Origin: Amycolatopsis anabasis
GTDB taxonomy: Bacteria; Actinomycetota; Actinomycetes; Mycobacteriales; Pseudonocardiaceae
Length of the DNA stretch: 64,000 nucleotides
Direction of reading: 5' to 3'
Assembly: GCF_009765355.1 (NCBI RefSeq)
Contig: NZ_VTHK01000043.1
Coordinates: 1-64,000, forward strand
Within the stretch, counting starts at the first letter, position 1; every line of letters starts with the position of its first letter. The position numbers were made by a program, and so were the translations under genes. The notes beneath the pieces were generated by a model, which worked only from the letters and a program-made list of their open reading frames with translations, ran no database searches and was not told the origin of the DNA. This document shows positions 1 through 7,238 of this stretch, in pieces.

Positions 1-85
1 CGGACGTGCGAGTCCCTCGTTTCGGCAGGCCGAGTTCCCCATTTCGGTAGGTGACCCCCCGGGCACCCCGACGAGCACGGCCTCG
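1..85. repeat. Dispersed intergenic repeat, copy A
   Basis: Two units of a 17-base motif close to CGAGTCCCCCGTTTCGG, followed by GGTAGGTGA and a tail containing GAGCACGG. The same arrangement recurs almost base for base at 52402-52504, and a shorter inverted copy lies at 40764-40802. Positions 97-109 (TTGGCCGACAAAG) also match the arms of the inverted repeat at 25818-25889. Nothing here looks coding; the reading frames across it are by-products of the repeat. Confidence 0.75.
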
Positions 86-201
86 TTGCGGCCCTCTTGG
101 CCGACAAAGCGCGACGAGCATCGGGGTGGCAGCCAGGCGACGCCTGCACACCCAAACCCCGTTCACCGACTCTTGTAAGGGAACCAAGTCTGAGGGTCGA
201 G

Positions 202-238
202 GTGTACAACGTACACACGGCTCGTGTACGTTGTACAC
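202..238. promoter_or_regulatory. Double 15-bp operator abutting the hydrolase start
   Basis: GTGTACAACGTACAC (202-216) and GTGTACGTTGTACAC (224-238) are exact reverse complements of each other, and each is a dyad with arms GTGTAC/GTACAC around three bases. Their centres are 22 bp apart, about two helical turns. TACGTT at 227-232 fits a TANNNT -10, which puts the start of transcription on the ATG at 239. This suggests a leaderless mRNA under a TetR-like dimeric repressor whose gene is not adjacent here. Confidence 0.7.
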
Positions 239-1438
239 ATGCAGGAGGAGACCCCACGTCGTAAGCGTCGCTGGCCGCGGATCACCATCGTGGCCGGAAT
301 CGTGCTGGTCCTGCTCGCCGCCGCCGGGCTCTTCGGGGTCGCGTGGTGGGCGAGCGATCAGGCCGTCAAGCCGAACCACGACCCCGCCAACCACCCGACC
401 TATCCCGACACCGTGCTCGACGTGCGGGACACCGGCTCCGGGAAGACCGTGGTGCTCAGCGCGTCCAGCCCGATGACCCACCGGCGCGGGACGTACTGGC
501 TGGCGTGGCGCGAGGGCTCCGCGCGGATCGGGGACATCACCGCCCAGGCCCCGGATTCCGTGGAACGGCCGCTGCTCGACGGCCCGGTTCCGCCGAAGGG
601 GACCCCGGTCGCGGTGACCATGGTGGTGCCCTCCGATCCGAAGATCGGGATCGGCCTCGATTTCACCGAGGTCTCGGTGCCGACCGAACTCGGCCCCGCG
701 CCGGCCTGGTTCGTCCCGGCCACCGGGCCCGCGGAGTCGACCTGGGTGATCGCGGTGCACGGCCAGAACGGCCGCCGCAACGCCCTGACCCCGGTGCTGC
801 CTACCTACCACCGGCTCGGCCTGCCGGTCCTCGCCATCACCTACCGGAACGACGACGGGGCCCCGGCCTCCGAAGACGGGCTGATGCACCTCGGCGAGTC
901 GGAATGGCGGGACCTCGAATCGGCGGTCCGCTACGCGCAGGGCCAGGGCGCCCGGCGGATCTTCCTGCACGCCGCTTCCAACGGCGGCCAGATCGCCGGT
1001 CAGTTCCTCGCCCGCTCACCCCTGGCCGGGATGGTCACCTCGGTTCTCATGGACGCGCCGACGAGCAGCATGCGAAGGGTGGGCGAGCACAGCGCGGAAC
1101 AGTACGGCGCACCGGGTTTCGCGACCTGGCTGACCGGTCAGGTGATCAAATGGCGCACCGGGATGGACCTCGAGCAGCTCGATCTGCTCAACCATCCGCC
1201 GGCCGTCAAACCGCCGACGCTGCTCCTCCAGGGCGACGCGGACACCCAGGTCCCCGTGCAGCTGAGCCGGGACTTCTTCGCCTCGGCCCAGCGGGTGGGG
1301 TGGCCGATGGAGTACCACGAGTTCCCGGGCGCCGAGCACGTCGAAACCTGGAACAGCGACCCCCTCCGCTACGAGAAGCTGCTCGCCGATTTCGTCACCC
1401 GCACCGTGCTCACGTCCCCGCCGGGCCAGCGCAACTGA
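239..1438 (+). CDS. Membrane-anchored alpha/beta hydrolase
   Basis: A 399-residue hydrolase. Residues about 14-37 form one hydrophobic segment after an Arg/Lys-rich N-terminus, so the catalytic domain probably faces outward on a signal anchor. The nucleophile elbow reads AASNGG, with Asp in GDADTQVP and His in GAEHVE completing a serine-hydrolase triad near the C-terminus. The fold resembles DUF/BAAT-like peptidases and acyl hydrolases; the substrate is unknown. The ATG at 239 is preferred over the in-frame GTG at 224 because the upstream operator ends exactly before it and no SD is present, as in leaderless actinobacterial genes. Confidence 0.8.
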   Translation: MQEETPRRKRRWPRITIVAGIVLVLLAAAGLFGVAWWASDQAVKPNHDPANHPTYPDTVLDVRDTGSGKTVVLSASSPMTHRRGTYWLAWREGSARIGDITAQAPDSVERPLLDGPVPPKGTPVAVTMVVPSDPKIGIGLDFTEVSVPTELGPAPAWFVPATGPAESTWVIAVHGQNGRRNALTPVLPTYHRLGLPVLAITYRNDDGAPASEDGLMHLGESEWRDLESAVRYAQGQGARRIFLHAASNGGQIAGQFLARSPLAGMVTSVLMDAPTSSMRRVGEHSAEQYGAPGFATWLTGQVIKWRTGMDLEQLDLLNHPPAVKPPTLLLQGDADTQVPVQLSRDFFASAQRVGWPMEYHEFPGAEHVETWNSDPLRYEKLLADFVTRTVLTSPPGQRN

Positions 1439-1459
1439 CCGGCGGGGGCGTGGCCCGGA

Positions 1460-1684
1460 TCAGCGCGGACTGTCGTGCATGAACAGCACGGCGAACACCA
1501 GGAACACCATCCCGGCGACACCGAGGACGGCGATCACCGTGCTGCGCACCCAGTCGGTGAACCGCTTCCCGATCCGCGTCCGGTAACTGCTGAACTGCGC
1601 GTGCGCTTCCCGGGCGGCGTTGACCCGGCTGCCCACGTACAACCCCGCGGCCAGGACGAGCAAAATGCTGACGACGACTGGCAC
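1460..1684 (-). CDS. Small two-segment membrane protein
   Basis: A 74-residue protein starting with GTG behind AAGGGGAG. It has one hydrophobic segment at about residues 3-19 and a second at about 48-68, separated by a basic, hydrophilic stretch (RTRIGKRFTDW). I do not recognise the family. It converges on the hydrolase at 239-1438 with a short gap. The good SD and the two clear membrane segments argue that it is a real gene. Confidence 0.6.
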   Translation of the reverse strand: MPVVVSILLVLAAGLYVGSRVNAAREAHAQFSSYRTRIGKRFTDWVRSTVIAVLGVAGMVFLVFAVLFMHDSPR

Positions 1685-1863
1685 GATCTACTCCCCTTAT
1701 CCGGCTGTGATCACGGCTGACCAGTGCCTCGCGACCAGACCTCTTGTTTAGCGCGGCAGATTCTCAGCAACTACGGCCGACAGTCCCGGCGACTCAGGGA
1801 CCTGTGGCCTTGTGTTCAAGCTTCCCTCTCGGTCCGTAGTCCGTTCGTCGCTCCGGGCACATC

Positions 1864-1940
1864 CGAGCGGACCTGTTGACGGGTCCGCTCGCCGCCGTTA
1901 TATTCAACGCATCGGTTGATAAACGAAACGGTTGATAAAG
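1864..1940 (+). promoter_or_regulatory. Promoter and operator of the ArsR-AHSA1 operon
   Basis: A near-ideal promoter: TTGACG (1876-1881), a 17-base spacer and TATATT (1899-1904). The -35 lies in the loop of a perfect 10-bp inverted repeat (CGAGCGGACC 1864-1873, GGTCCGCTCG 1882-1891). Over the -10 and start site lies TCAACGCATCGGTTGA (1904-1919), a dyad with TCAAC/GTTGA arms, then a direct repeat of CGGTTGATAAA. The placement fits autorepression by the ArsR-type protein encoded next. Confidence 0.7.
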
Positions 1941-2279
1941 ATGGCGGTTGACGACGACTGGCTGGATCGGGCGTTCACGGCACTGGGCGATCCCGTGCGC
2001 CGAGCACTGATCGCGCGGCTTTCCCGCGGTGAGGCGACGGTGAACGAACTCGCCGAGCCGTTCGAGATCACCAAGCAGGCGATCTCGCGGCACATCCAGG
2101 TCTTGGAGGCGGCCGGGTTGATCACCCGCAGCCGGGACGGCCAGCGCCGGCCCTGCCACCTGGACCCGGCCGCGCTGGAAGCGCTGACCAGCTGGATCGA
2201 CGACTACCGGCTCACTGCCGAACGTCGCCACCGCCGGCTCGATGCCGTACTCGACACCTTGAAGGAGAAGGAAAAATGA
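1941..2279 (+). CDS. ArsR-family winged-helix regulator
   Basis: 112 residues, the usual size. The first 80 residues are a winged helix: LGDPVRRALIARL, then NELAEPFEITKQAISRHI as the recognition region and QVLEAAGLITRSRDG as the wing. There is no Cys metal site, so it belongs to the metal-independent ArsR group usually paired with AHSA1/SRPBCC proteins. It overlaps the next gene by ATGA. The ATG at 1941 is preferred; an in-frame TTG lies 9 bases upstream. Confidence 0.9.
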   Translation: MAVDDDWLDRAFTALGDPVRRALIARLSRGEATVNELAEPFEITKQAISRHIQVLEAAGLITRSRDGQRRPCHLDPAALEALTSWIDDYRLTAERRHRRLDAVLDTLKEKEK

Positions 2280-2755
2280 CCAACCCCACCACCATCACCG
2301 CGCAGCCGGGCACCCCGTTCATCGAGATGCGGCGCGAGTTCGACGCGACACCCGCGCAGGTGTTCCGCGCCTACACCGAGCCCGAACTCGTCGTCCAGTG
2401 GCTGGGCCCCCGCGACCTGAAGATGGACCTCCTCGAATTCGACGCCCGGCCGGGCGGCAGCTACCGCTACGTGCACCGCGACGACCAGGGGAACGAATAC
2501 GGTTTCCGCGGGGTCTTCCACACCGTGCTCGACGGCGAACGGATCATCCAGACCTTCGAATTCGAAGGGGCGCCCGGCCAGGTGACCCTCGAGTACGCCA
2601 CGTTCGAGGAGCGGAACGGGCGCACCCTGCTGCGCACGCACGCCGTGTTCCCCTCGGTCGAGGCCAGGGACAGCGCGGCCGCCTCCGGTATGGAGAGCGG
2701 CATGCGCGATTCGATGGACCGCCTCGCCGAACTCCTCCCGGCGCCGGGCGAGTGA
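2276..2755 (+). CDS. AHSA1-type SRPBCC protein
   Basis: A 159-residue single-domain protein of the START/Bet v 1 fold. MRREFDATPAQVFRAYTEPELVVQWLGP is the classic start of AHSA1-like proteins (shown here as a reading, split by the helix-grip), and the mid part contains GSYRYVHRD and GFRGVFH. These proteins bind hydrophobic ligands in a deep cavity; no catalysis can be claimed. It is translationally coupled to the ArsR gene, and its stop overlaps the GTG start of a decayed third gene. Confidence 0.85.
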   Translation: MTNPTTITAQPGTPFIEMRREFDATPAQVFRAYTEPELVVQWLGPRDLKMDLLEFDARPGGSYRYVHRDDQGNEYGFRGVFHTVLDGERIIQTFEFEGAPGQVTLEYATFEERNGRTLLRTHAVFPSVEARDSAAASGMESGMRDSMDRLAELLPAPGE

Positions 2756-2867
2756 CCGCGGGAAACGTCGTTTCCAGCTTTTCGATGTCCCTGGACGGTT
2801 CGAACGGGTCGAGGTCGTCGAGGGCGTGCGCGTGACGCACCTGCGCTACCGCGTGGCCTATCCCTGA
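2752..2867 (+). pseudogene. Remnant of a RibD/dihydrofolate-reductase-family gene
   Basis: A GTG overlapping the stop of the AHSA1 gene opens a frame reading NVVSSFSMSLDG, the typical N-terminus of RibD-C/DHFR-family proteins. After about 15 codons the frame is lost. The adjacent frame then reads VVEGVRVTHLRYRVAYP and stops; VTHLRYRV is the typical C-terminus of the same family. The about 150 central residues are missing. I infer an internal deletion that fused the two ends out of frame. The tail overlaps the 3' end of the converging SRPBCC gene. Confidence 0.65.
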
Positions 2868-3352
2868 CCCCGCTCGCCGGTCCTTTGTGGACGCTCGGCG
2901 CGGGCTTTGACCGCGGCGAGGGTGTGCTCGATCGACTCGACGTTGAAGCCCGGCCGATCGGCCCGGCCGGTGACGCGGGGGCCCAGGAAACGGCGGACGA
3001 ACCAGCTGCCGACCCGGTACCAGTTCTCGGTGAGGACGCAACCGTCCCCGGCCGGGGTGATCTCGTAGGACCAGCGGGACACCCGCACGCCGATCGGCGC
3101 GCGCACGTCGAAGGTGAACAGGCGGCCGGGCCGGCAGGCGATCACCCGGGCCGTGGTCTCCCACCGCTTGCGGCCGTTGCGGTTGACGCCGCGGAACTCC
3201 GCGCCCAGGGCCGGTCCGGTGGCACCGCCCAGCCAGCGGCCGCCGATGTTCTCCGGGCTGAACGCGCCCATCCCCGGCAGATCGGTGACCAGCGACCACA
3301 CCACGTCCGGCTCGGCGGCGATCTCCACACTGCGCGAGATCGACGGTTCCAT
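2858..3352 (-). CDS. SRPBCC (polyketide-cyclase-like) protein
   Basis: 164 residues from the ATG at 3352. It opens with EISRSVEI-type sequence followed by AAEPDVVWSLVTDLPGMGAFSPEN, then a helix-grip body with RKRWETTARVIACRPGRLF and a C-terminal helix HTLAAVKARAE. This is the common actinobacterial SRPBCC/Polyketide_cyc2 form; a lipid-like ligand is possible but unproven. No SD is evident. Longer in-frame starts upstream lack the conserved N-terminus. Confidence 0.75.
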   Translation of the reverse strand: MEPSISRSVEIAAEPDVVWSLVTDLPGMGAFSPENIGGRWLGGATGPALGAEFRGVNRNGRKRWETTARVIACRPGRLFTFDVRAPIGVRVSRWSYEITPAGDGCVLTENWYRVGSWFVRRFLGPRVTGRADRPGFNVESIEHTLAAVKARAERPQRTGERGQG

Positions 3353-3431
3353 CCGGTCAACGTAACCAGTGCGGGGCGACGGCGACAACACCCGGGCAGC
3401 GACCGCGCACTCGGGGAGAAATGTAGTGGTG

Positions 3432-4424
3432 TCAAGAGATCGGCAGTTCGACGTCCGCGGGTTCCTTGTCCGGCCGCAATCCGCGCCAGGCCGAATGGCG
3501 GAGGCGCCGTTCCTCGGTCGTCGAGTTGCCGGTGAACTTCCGGTAGACGACCTCGCCGACCAGGCGGGGTTCGACCCAGCGGGCGTCGCGGACGCGGTCG
3601 CGCGGCACCGGGTTGGCGAACGGGCTGGTCGGACGTTCCAGCGGCCGGAGCCGGTCCAGCAGATCGTGCAGGGCCCGTTCGGTGAACCCGGTGCCGACGT
3701 GACCGATGTAGCGCAGGTCGCCGCGCTCGTCGTGCGCGCCGAGCAGCAACGAGCCGATCATGTCGGTGCGGCGGCCTCCACCGGGCTGCCATCCGCCGAT
3801 CACCACCTCGTGCGTTCTGACCAGGGCCCGTTTGATCCAGAACCCGGACCGTTTCCCGGGCTGGTACGGCGAATCCAGCCGTTTCCCGACGATGCCCTCG
3901 AGGTGCCGATCGGCCACCACTCGGAGCAGTTCGGCGGGCGTGATCTCGGCGTCGGTGTAATGCGGCGGGACCACCACCCGGCGGGCGTCCGCGAACTCGA
4001 GCCCCGCCAGGTGGTCCCGGCGTTCCGCGTACGGTTCGCGCACCAGCGAAGCCGAGCCGAGCCGGAGCAGGTCGAACGCGAAGAAGGTGACCGGGTACTG
4101 CCGCAGCAGCGCGGTGGCCGGGCCGCGCTGGTGCCGGATCTGCATCCGCCCGAAATCCGGGTGCCCGCGCTCGTCCACGACCACCAGCTCACCGTCCAGG
4201 ACCCCGGCCCGCCCGCCGAGCGCGTCGGTGAACGCGCCGCCGAGTTCGGGGTAGGTGGCGGTGATGTCGTTGCCCAGCCGGCTGGTCAGCCGCGTGGTGC
4301 CGTCCGGCGCGACCTGGACGCAGCAGCGGAAACCGTCCCATTTGATCTCCAGGCCGTAGCCGCCGGAAGGCACCTCCCCGTCGACCGCGAGCATCGGAGC
4401 GACCGGCTCGGGAACCGCGGCCAT
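3432..4424 (-). CDS. ATP-dependent DNA ligase (LigC-like)
   Basis: 330 residues starting at an ATG 7 bases after GAAGGGAG. The nucleotidyltransferase domain carries the adenylation motif EIKWDGFR with Lys28 as nucleophile, then GRAGVLDGELVVVDE (motif III-like) and GIVGKRLDSPYQPGKR with RSGFWIKR (motifs IV and V). An OB-fold domain follows. The length fits the stand-alone LigC group used in NHEJ or base-excision gap sealing rather than full LigD. A LigD-type polymerase is encoded separately at 24885-25814; no Ku gene lies in the window. Confidence 0.85.
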   Translation of the reverse strand: MAAVPEPVAPMLAVDGEVPSGGYGLEIKWDGFRCCVQVAPDGTTRLTSRLGNDITATYPELGGAFTDALGGRAGVLDGELVVVDERGHPDFGRMQIRHQRGPATALLRQYPVTFFAFDLLRLGSASLVREPYAERRDHLAGLEFADARRVVVPPHYTDAEITPAELLRVVADRHLEGIVGKRLDSPYQPGKRSGFWIKRALVRTHEVVIGGWQPGGGRRTDMIGSLLLGAHDERGDLRYIGHVGTGFTERALHDLLDRLRPLERPTSPFANPVPRDRVRDARWVEPRLVGEVVYRKFTGNSTTEERRLRHSAWRGLRPDKEPADVELPIS

Positions 4425-4505
4425 GGTCACTCCCTTCCGGTGCACCTGCACAAGTGCGGACGCCGTGCCAGCAGCGTAACCCGAATGGCCTAGTAACGCC
4501 GGATC

Positions 4506-4940
4506 ATGCCCCGTCGGTATGGTCGCCGGGTGGCCCAGCCGACCTTGCGCGTGACGTCGGTGTCGATCTCGGCGCCCGACCCGCGGGAACTCGCCGCGTT
4601 CTACAGCCGGTTGCTGGGATGGCCGGTGACCGCGACGGAGCCGCCGCGCGACGGCTGCCCGCCCGAGGACGGGTGGGCGCAGATCCGGCCGCCCGAGGGT
4701 GCGGCGGGGCCGACGTTGAACTTCGAGTACGAATCCGGGTACCTGCCGCCGGTGTGGCCTTCGGTCGCGGGCGAGCAGCAGGCGCAGACGCACCTCGACA
4801 TCGCCGTCGACGAACTCGAGGCCGCCGTGGCGTGGGCCCGGCAGGCCGGTGCGACGCTCGCCGAATTCCAACCACAGGACGACGTCCGGGTCATGCTGGA
4901 TCCGGTCGGCCATCCGTTCTGCTTGTTCTTGGCGGGTTGA
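4506..4940 (+). CDS. VOC-family (glyoxalase-like) protein
   Basis: 144 residues with the vicinal-oxygen-chelate beta-alpha-beta-beta-beta repeats: VSISAPDPRELAAFYSRLLGWPV at the N-terminus, HLDIAVDELEAAV mid-protein and DPVGHPFCLF at the end. His in HLDIAV and the terminal PVGHPFC are common metal or fold positions in this family. The substrate is unknown. A GTG at 4530 (VAQPTLR) is an equally possible start. Transcribed divergently from the DNA ligase. Confidence 0.75.
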   Translation: MPRRYGRRVAQPTLRVTSVSISAPDPRELAAFYSRLLGWPVTATEPPRDGCPPEDGWAQIRPPEGAAGPTLNFEYESGYLPPVWPSVAGEQQAQTHLDIAVDELEAAVAWARQAGATLAEFQPQDDVRVMLDPVGHPFCLFLAG

Positions 4941-4955
4941 CCGGAGTCCCGCGCG

Positions 4956-5783
4956 CTACCCGGCGCAGGCGCCGCTGTCCCGCACCGGGCACTGAAGCTC
5001 GACCACCTCGTGGTCGTCGTCGGTGTCCCGGAGGTGGACCAGCCGGTACGTCCCGTAGGACTCGAGGCCGCGCTCCGCGAGGGCGACGTCGACGGTGAGC
5101 CAGGGATCAGTGGTGTCTTCCGCCGCGCGGCGGTGCGTCACCACCGCCGCCCGTTCCTCGGCGGGCAGCTCGGCCAGTTCCAGCCCGGTCACCGGATCGG
5201 CGTCCGGGGCGAGCGGCACCCCTGCCGCGACGTCGATCTTCGACCCGTCCGGGCGCCCGTAGTAGGTGCGGACGCCGCGCCCGCTCATCGGCACCCCGGC
5301 CGCGGCCAGCCGCGCGGCGAGGGTCTCGGACAGGGCATCCACCATGTCGCCGATCTCGCTGACGTCGTTGACCTCGCCGCTGACCTGGGCGAGGCGGAGC
5401 GCGGGCAGCGGTTCGAGCCGCAGCGTGCTGGTGGTCATGGTCAGCCCTTCCTCGATCGATCGGAGCCGCCGCTCGACCTCCGCGAGCCGCCGCGTGTCGG
5501 TCTCGATGCGCTGTTCGAGCTCGGCCTGGCGCAGGAGCAGCATGCCGCGCAGCTGTTCGACGGTGACCCGGTCGTCCAGGACGGTGCGGCACTGGTCCAG
5601 GGTGAACCCGAGCTCCCGCAGCGCGACGAGGCTGTTGACCCGGCCGATCTGCGAGGTGGCGTACCAGCGGTAGCCGGTCACCGGATCGACCCGTTCGGGC
5701 ACCACCAGCCCCACAGCGTCGTAGTGGCGCAGCATCCGGACCGAGACCCGGGCGCGCCGAGCGAGTTCTCCGATGCTCAACAT
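4956..5783 (-). CDS. MerR-family regulator with GyrI-like effector domain
   Basis: 275 residues from the ATG at 5783. The N-terminus is a MerR winged helix (LSIGELARRARVSVRMLRHYD, then GYRWY), followed by a helical dimerisation region rich in Glu/Arg (residues about 80-120) and a C-terminal GyrI-like ligand-binding domain of about 150 residues ending CPVRDSGACAG. This architecture is that of BmrR/TipAL-type drug sensors. The gene diverges from the isochorismatase, and a palindrome fills the shared promoter. Confidence 0.85.
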   Translation of the reverse strand: MLSIGELARRARVSVRMLRHYDAVGLVVPERVDPVTGYRWYATSQIGRVNSLVALRELGFTLDQCRTVLDDRVTVEQLRGMLLLRQAELEQRIETDTRRLAEVERRLRSIEEGLTMTTSTLRLEPLPALRLAQVSGEVNDVSEIGDMVDALSETLAARLAAAGVPMSGRGVRTYYGRPDGSKIDVAAGVPLAPDADPVTGLELAELPAEERAAVVTHRRAAEDTTDPWLTVDVALAERGLESYGTYRLVHLRDTDDDHEVVELQCPVRDSGACAG

Positions 5784-5792
5784 GACGAACCC

Positions 5793-5823
5793 ACTGCAGA
5801 CCATGACACGGTGTCAGGGTCAA
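5793..5823 (-). promoter_or_regulatory. MerR-type promoter with central palindrome
   Basis: The 13-bp palindrome TGACACGGTGTCA (5804-5816) lies between the divergent MerR and isochorismatase genes. On the minus strand TTGACC (5823-5818) is followed by a 19-base spacer containing the palindrome and then TGCAGT (5798-5793), a weak -10. An over-long 19-base spacer with a centred dyad is the hallmark of MerR-regulated promoters, so autoregulation is likely. Confidence 0.55.
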
Positions 5824-5837
5824 CTACGCTCACTTCC

Positions 5838-6374
5838 GTGGGTTCGGCATTGCTGATCATCGATATGCAGGATGCCATCGTTCCCGGGATCTGGCGGGGT
5901 GCGGAACTGGTCGATCGGATCGCCGCGCTGGTGGAGTCGGCCCGTGCTCGAGGGGTGCCCGTCATCGCCGTGCAGCAGACGGGGCCGGCCGGTACGCCGC
6001 TGGCCGAAGGGTCGCCCGGATGGCAGCTCAGCCCGCGCCTCGGCGTGCGCGAAACCGATCCGCGGGTGCGAAAACAGGCCACCGACAGCTTCTTCCGCAC
6101 CGAACTGGCCGACCTGCTGGCGGCCCGGGCGGTGGACACCGTGGTGATCACCGGGGTGGCCACGGACTACTGCGTCGATGCCACGGCTCGCTCGGCGCTC
6201 AGCCATGGCCTGGATGTCGATCTGGTCAGCGACGGGCACGCTCCCATGACCGACGGGGATCCCGCCGCCGGGCTCACGCCCCAGCAGGTCGTCGAGCACC
6301 ACAACGGGGTGCTCAGCCGCGCCGTCCACCCCGGCGGGCGGCTGCGCCTGGTTCCCGCCGCCGACTGCTGGTGA
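5838..6374 (+). CDS. Isochorismatase-family cysteine hydrolase
   Basis: 178 residues from a GTG at 5838. The catalytic set of the family is visible: Asp in LLIIDMQ, Lys in RVRKQATDSFF and Cys112 in GVATDYCVDAT, with the preceding cis-peptide region. Such enzymes hydrolyse isochorismate, nicotinamide or carbamates; the sequence does not decide between them. Divergent from the MerR regulator, whose operator covers the promoter, so it may be a target gene. Confidence 0.85.
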   Translation: MGSALLIIDMQDAIVPGIWRGAELVDRIAALVESARARGVPVIAVQQTGPAGTPLAEGSPGWQLSPRLGVRETDPRVRKQATDSFFRTELADLLAARAVDTVVITGVATDYCVDATARSALSHGLDVDLVSDGHAPMTDGDPAAGLTPQQVVEHHNGVLSRAVHPGGRLRLVPAADCW

Positions 6375-6377
6375 AGC

Positions 6378-7079
6378 TCAGCGCGCGGAGAGGGTTTGCC
6401 GCCAGTGCTCGGCCGCCTGGATCATGTCGTGGCCGAGGTGCTGGAAGAACTGGCTGGTGGCGTGCAGCCGGGCTCCCGCGGCGGTGCCGGCGCCGAACAG
6501 GTCCGCGCCCCGCTGGGCGAACTCCGCCCACTGGGCCATGGACTGGACGCTGGCCAGCCACGCCTGGTACCAGACGTGGTCGTCGATGAGGTACCGCTCT
6601 CGCCGGCCGTCGCGTTCGCGTCCGACCAGGCCGCGCTGCTCGAGCCAGGCGACGGCCTTGGAGACGGACGCGGGGCTGACCCGCAGCCGGGCGACGAGTT
6701 CGGCGGCGGTGAGGCTGCCGGTCTCGCTGGTGAACAGGCAGGCGAGCACCTTCGCCATCATCGCCGGGACCCCGGTCCGGGTCATCATCTCGGCGAATCC
6801 CGCCTCGAATTCGTGGCGTGCCAGCGGTTCGCCACCGCGGCTGCCGGCGGCCGGCGCGACCGGTTGCGGGACCGGCTTGCGGCGGCGGGACCGCCACTTG
6901 GTCGCCTGCTGTGCCTGGTTGGCCCGATAGGCGTGCGCGCCGCCGTTGCGCGCCACCTCGCGGATGATCGTTGACCGGGGCCGCCCCAGCCGGTGGGCGA
7001 TCTCGGCGTAGCTGAGCCGCGCGGCCAGTCCCGCGGCGATGCGCTGGCGCTCCTCGTAGGTCAGCCGTTCCCCCGGCAT
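6378..7079 (-). CDS. IS30-type HTH fused to GbsR/MarR regulator
   Basis: 233 residues in two parts. Residues 1-55 (LTYEERQRIAAGLAARLSY, then EIAHRLGRPRSTIIREVARN) match the N-terminal HTH of IS30-family transposases, including the AYRANQAQ stretch after it. Residues about 90-230 form a GbsR/MarR-type winged helix (LTAAELVARLRVSPASVSKAV, EQRGLVGRERDGRRERYLI) plus a helical tail. No transposase catalytic domain is present, so the HTH was recruited to a regulator. It diverges from the P450 gene and probably controls it. Confidence 0.8.
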   Translation of the reverse strand: MPGERLTYEERQRIAAGLAARLSYAEIAHRLGRPRSTIIREVARNGGAHAYRANQAQQATKWRSRRRKPVPQPVAPAAGSRGGEPLARHEFEAGFAEMMTRTGVPAMMAKVLACLFTSETGSLTAAELVARLRVSPASVSKAVAWLEQRGLVGRERDGRRERYLIDDHVWYQAWLASVQSMAQWAEFAQRGADLFGAGTAAGARLHATSQFFQHLGHDMIQAAEHWRQTLSAR

Positions 7080-7099
7080 CCGTCCTCCCTCGGCCCGAG

Positions 7100-7207
7100 T
7101 GCACCCCTTGGTGCATTCAGCTGCAGGGTCATTGCATCAATTGCATCGATCCTACCTCGCTATTTGGGAATCTTTGGTTGCCCGCTTCGGAAAATCGCTC
7201 CTAGTGT
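7100..7207 (+). promoter_or_regulatory. P450 promoter and likely GbsR operator region
   Basis: Within the 159-base gap between the divergent regulator and P450 genes lie TGCACCCCTTGGTGCA (7100-7115, perfect 6-bp arms) and two direct copies of ATTGCATC (about 7131-7147). TTGCCC (7178-7183), an 18-base spacer and TAGTGT (7202-7207) form a plausible P450 promoter, with AGGAGG close to the ATG at 7239. The region is less GC-rich than its flanks. Confidence 0.5.
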
Positions 7208-7238
7208 TTCGCATATCGCAAACGAAAAGGAGGCGCAC

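Noticed and set aside
51..476. A 141-codon frame covering the repeat and the operator region
   Set aside because: It starts inside the dispersed repeat and overlaps the hydrolase gene in another frame.
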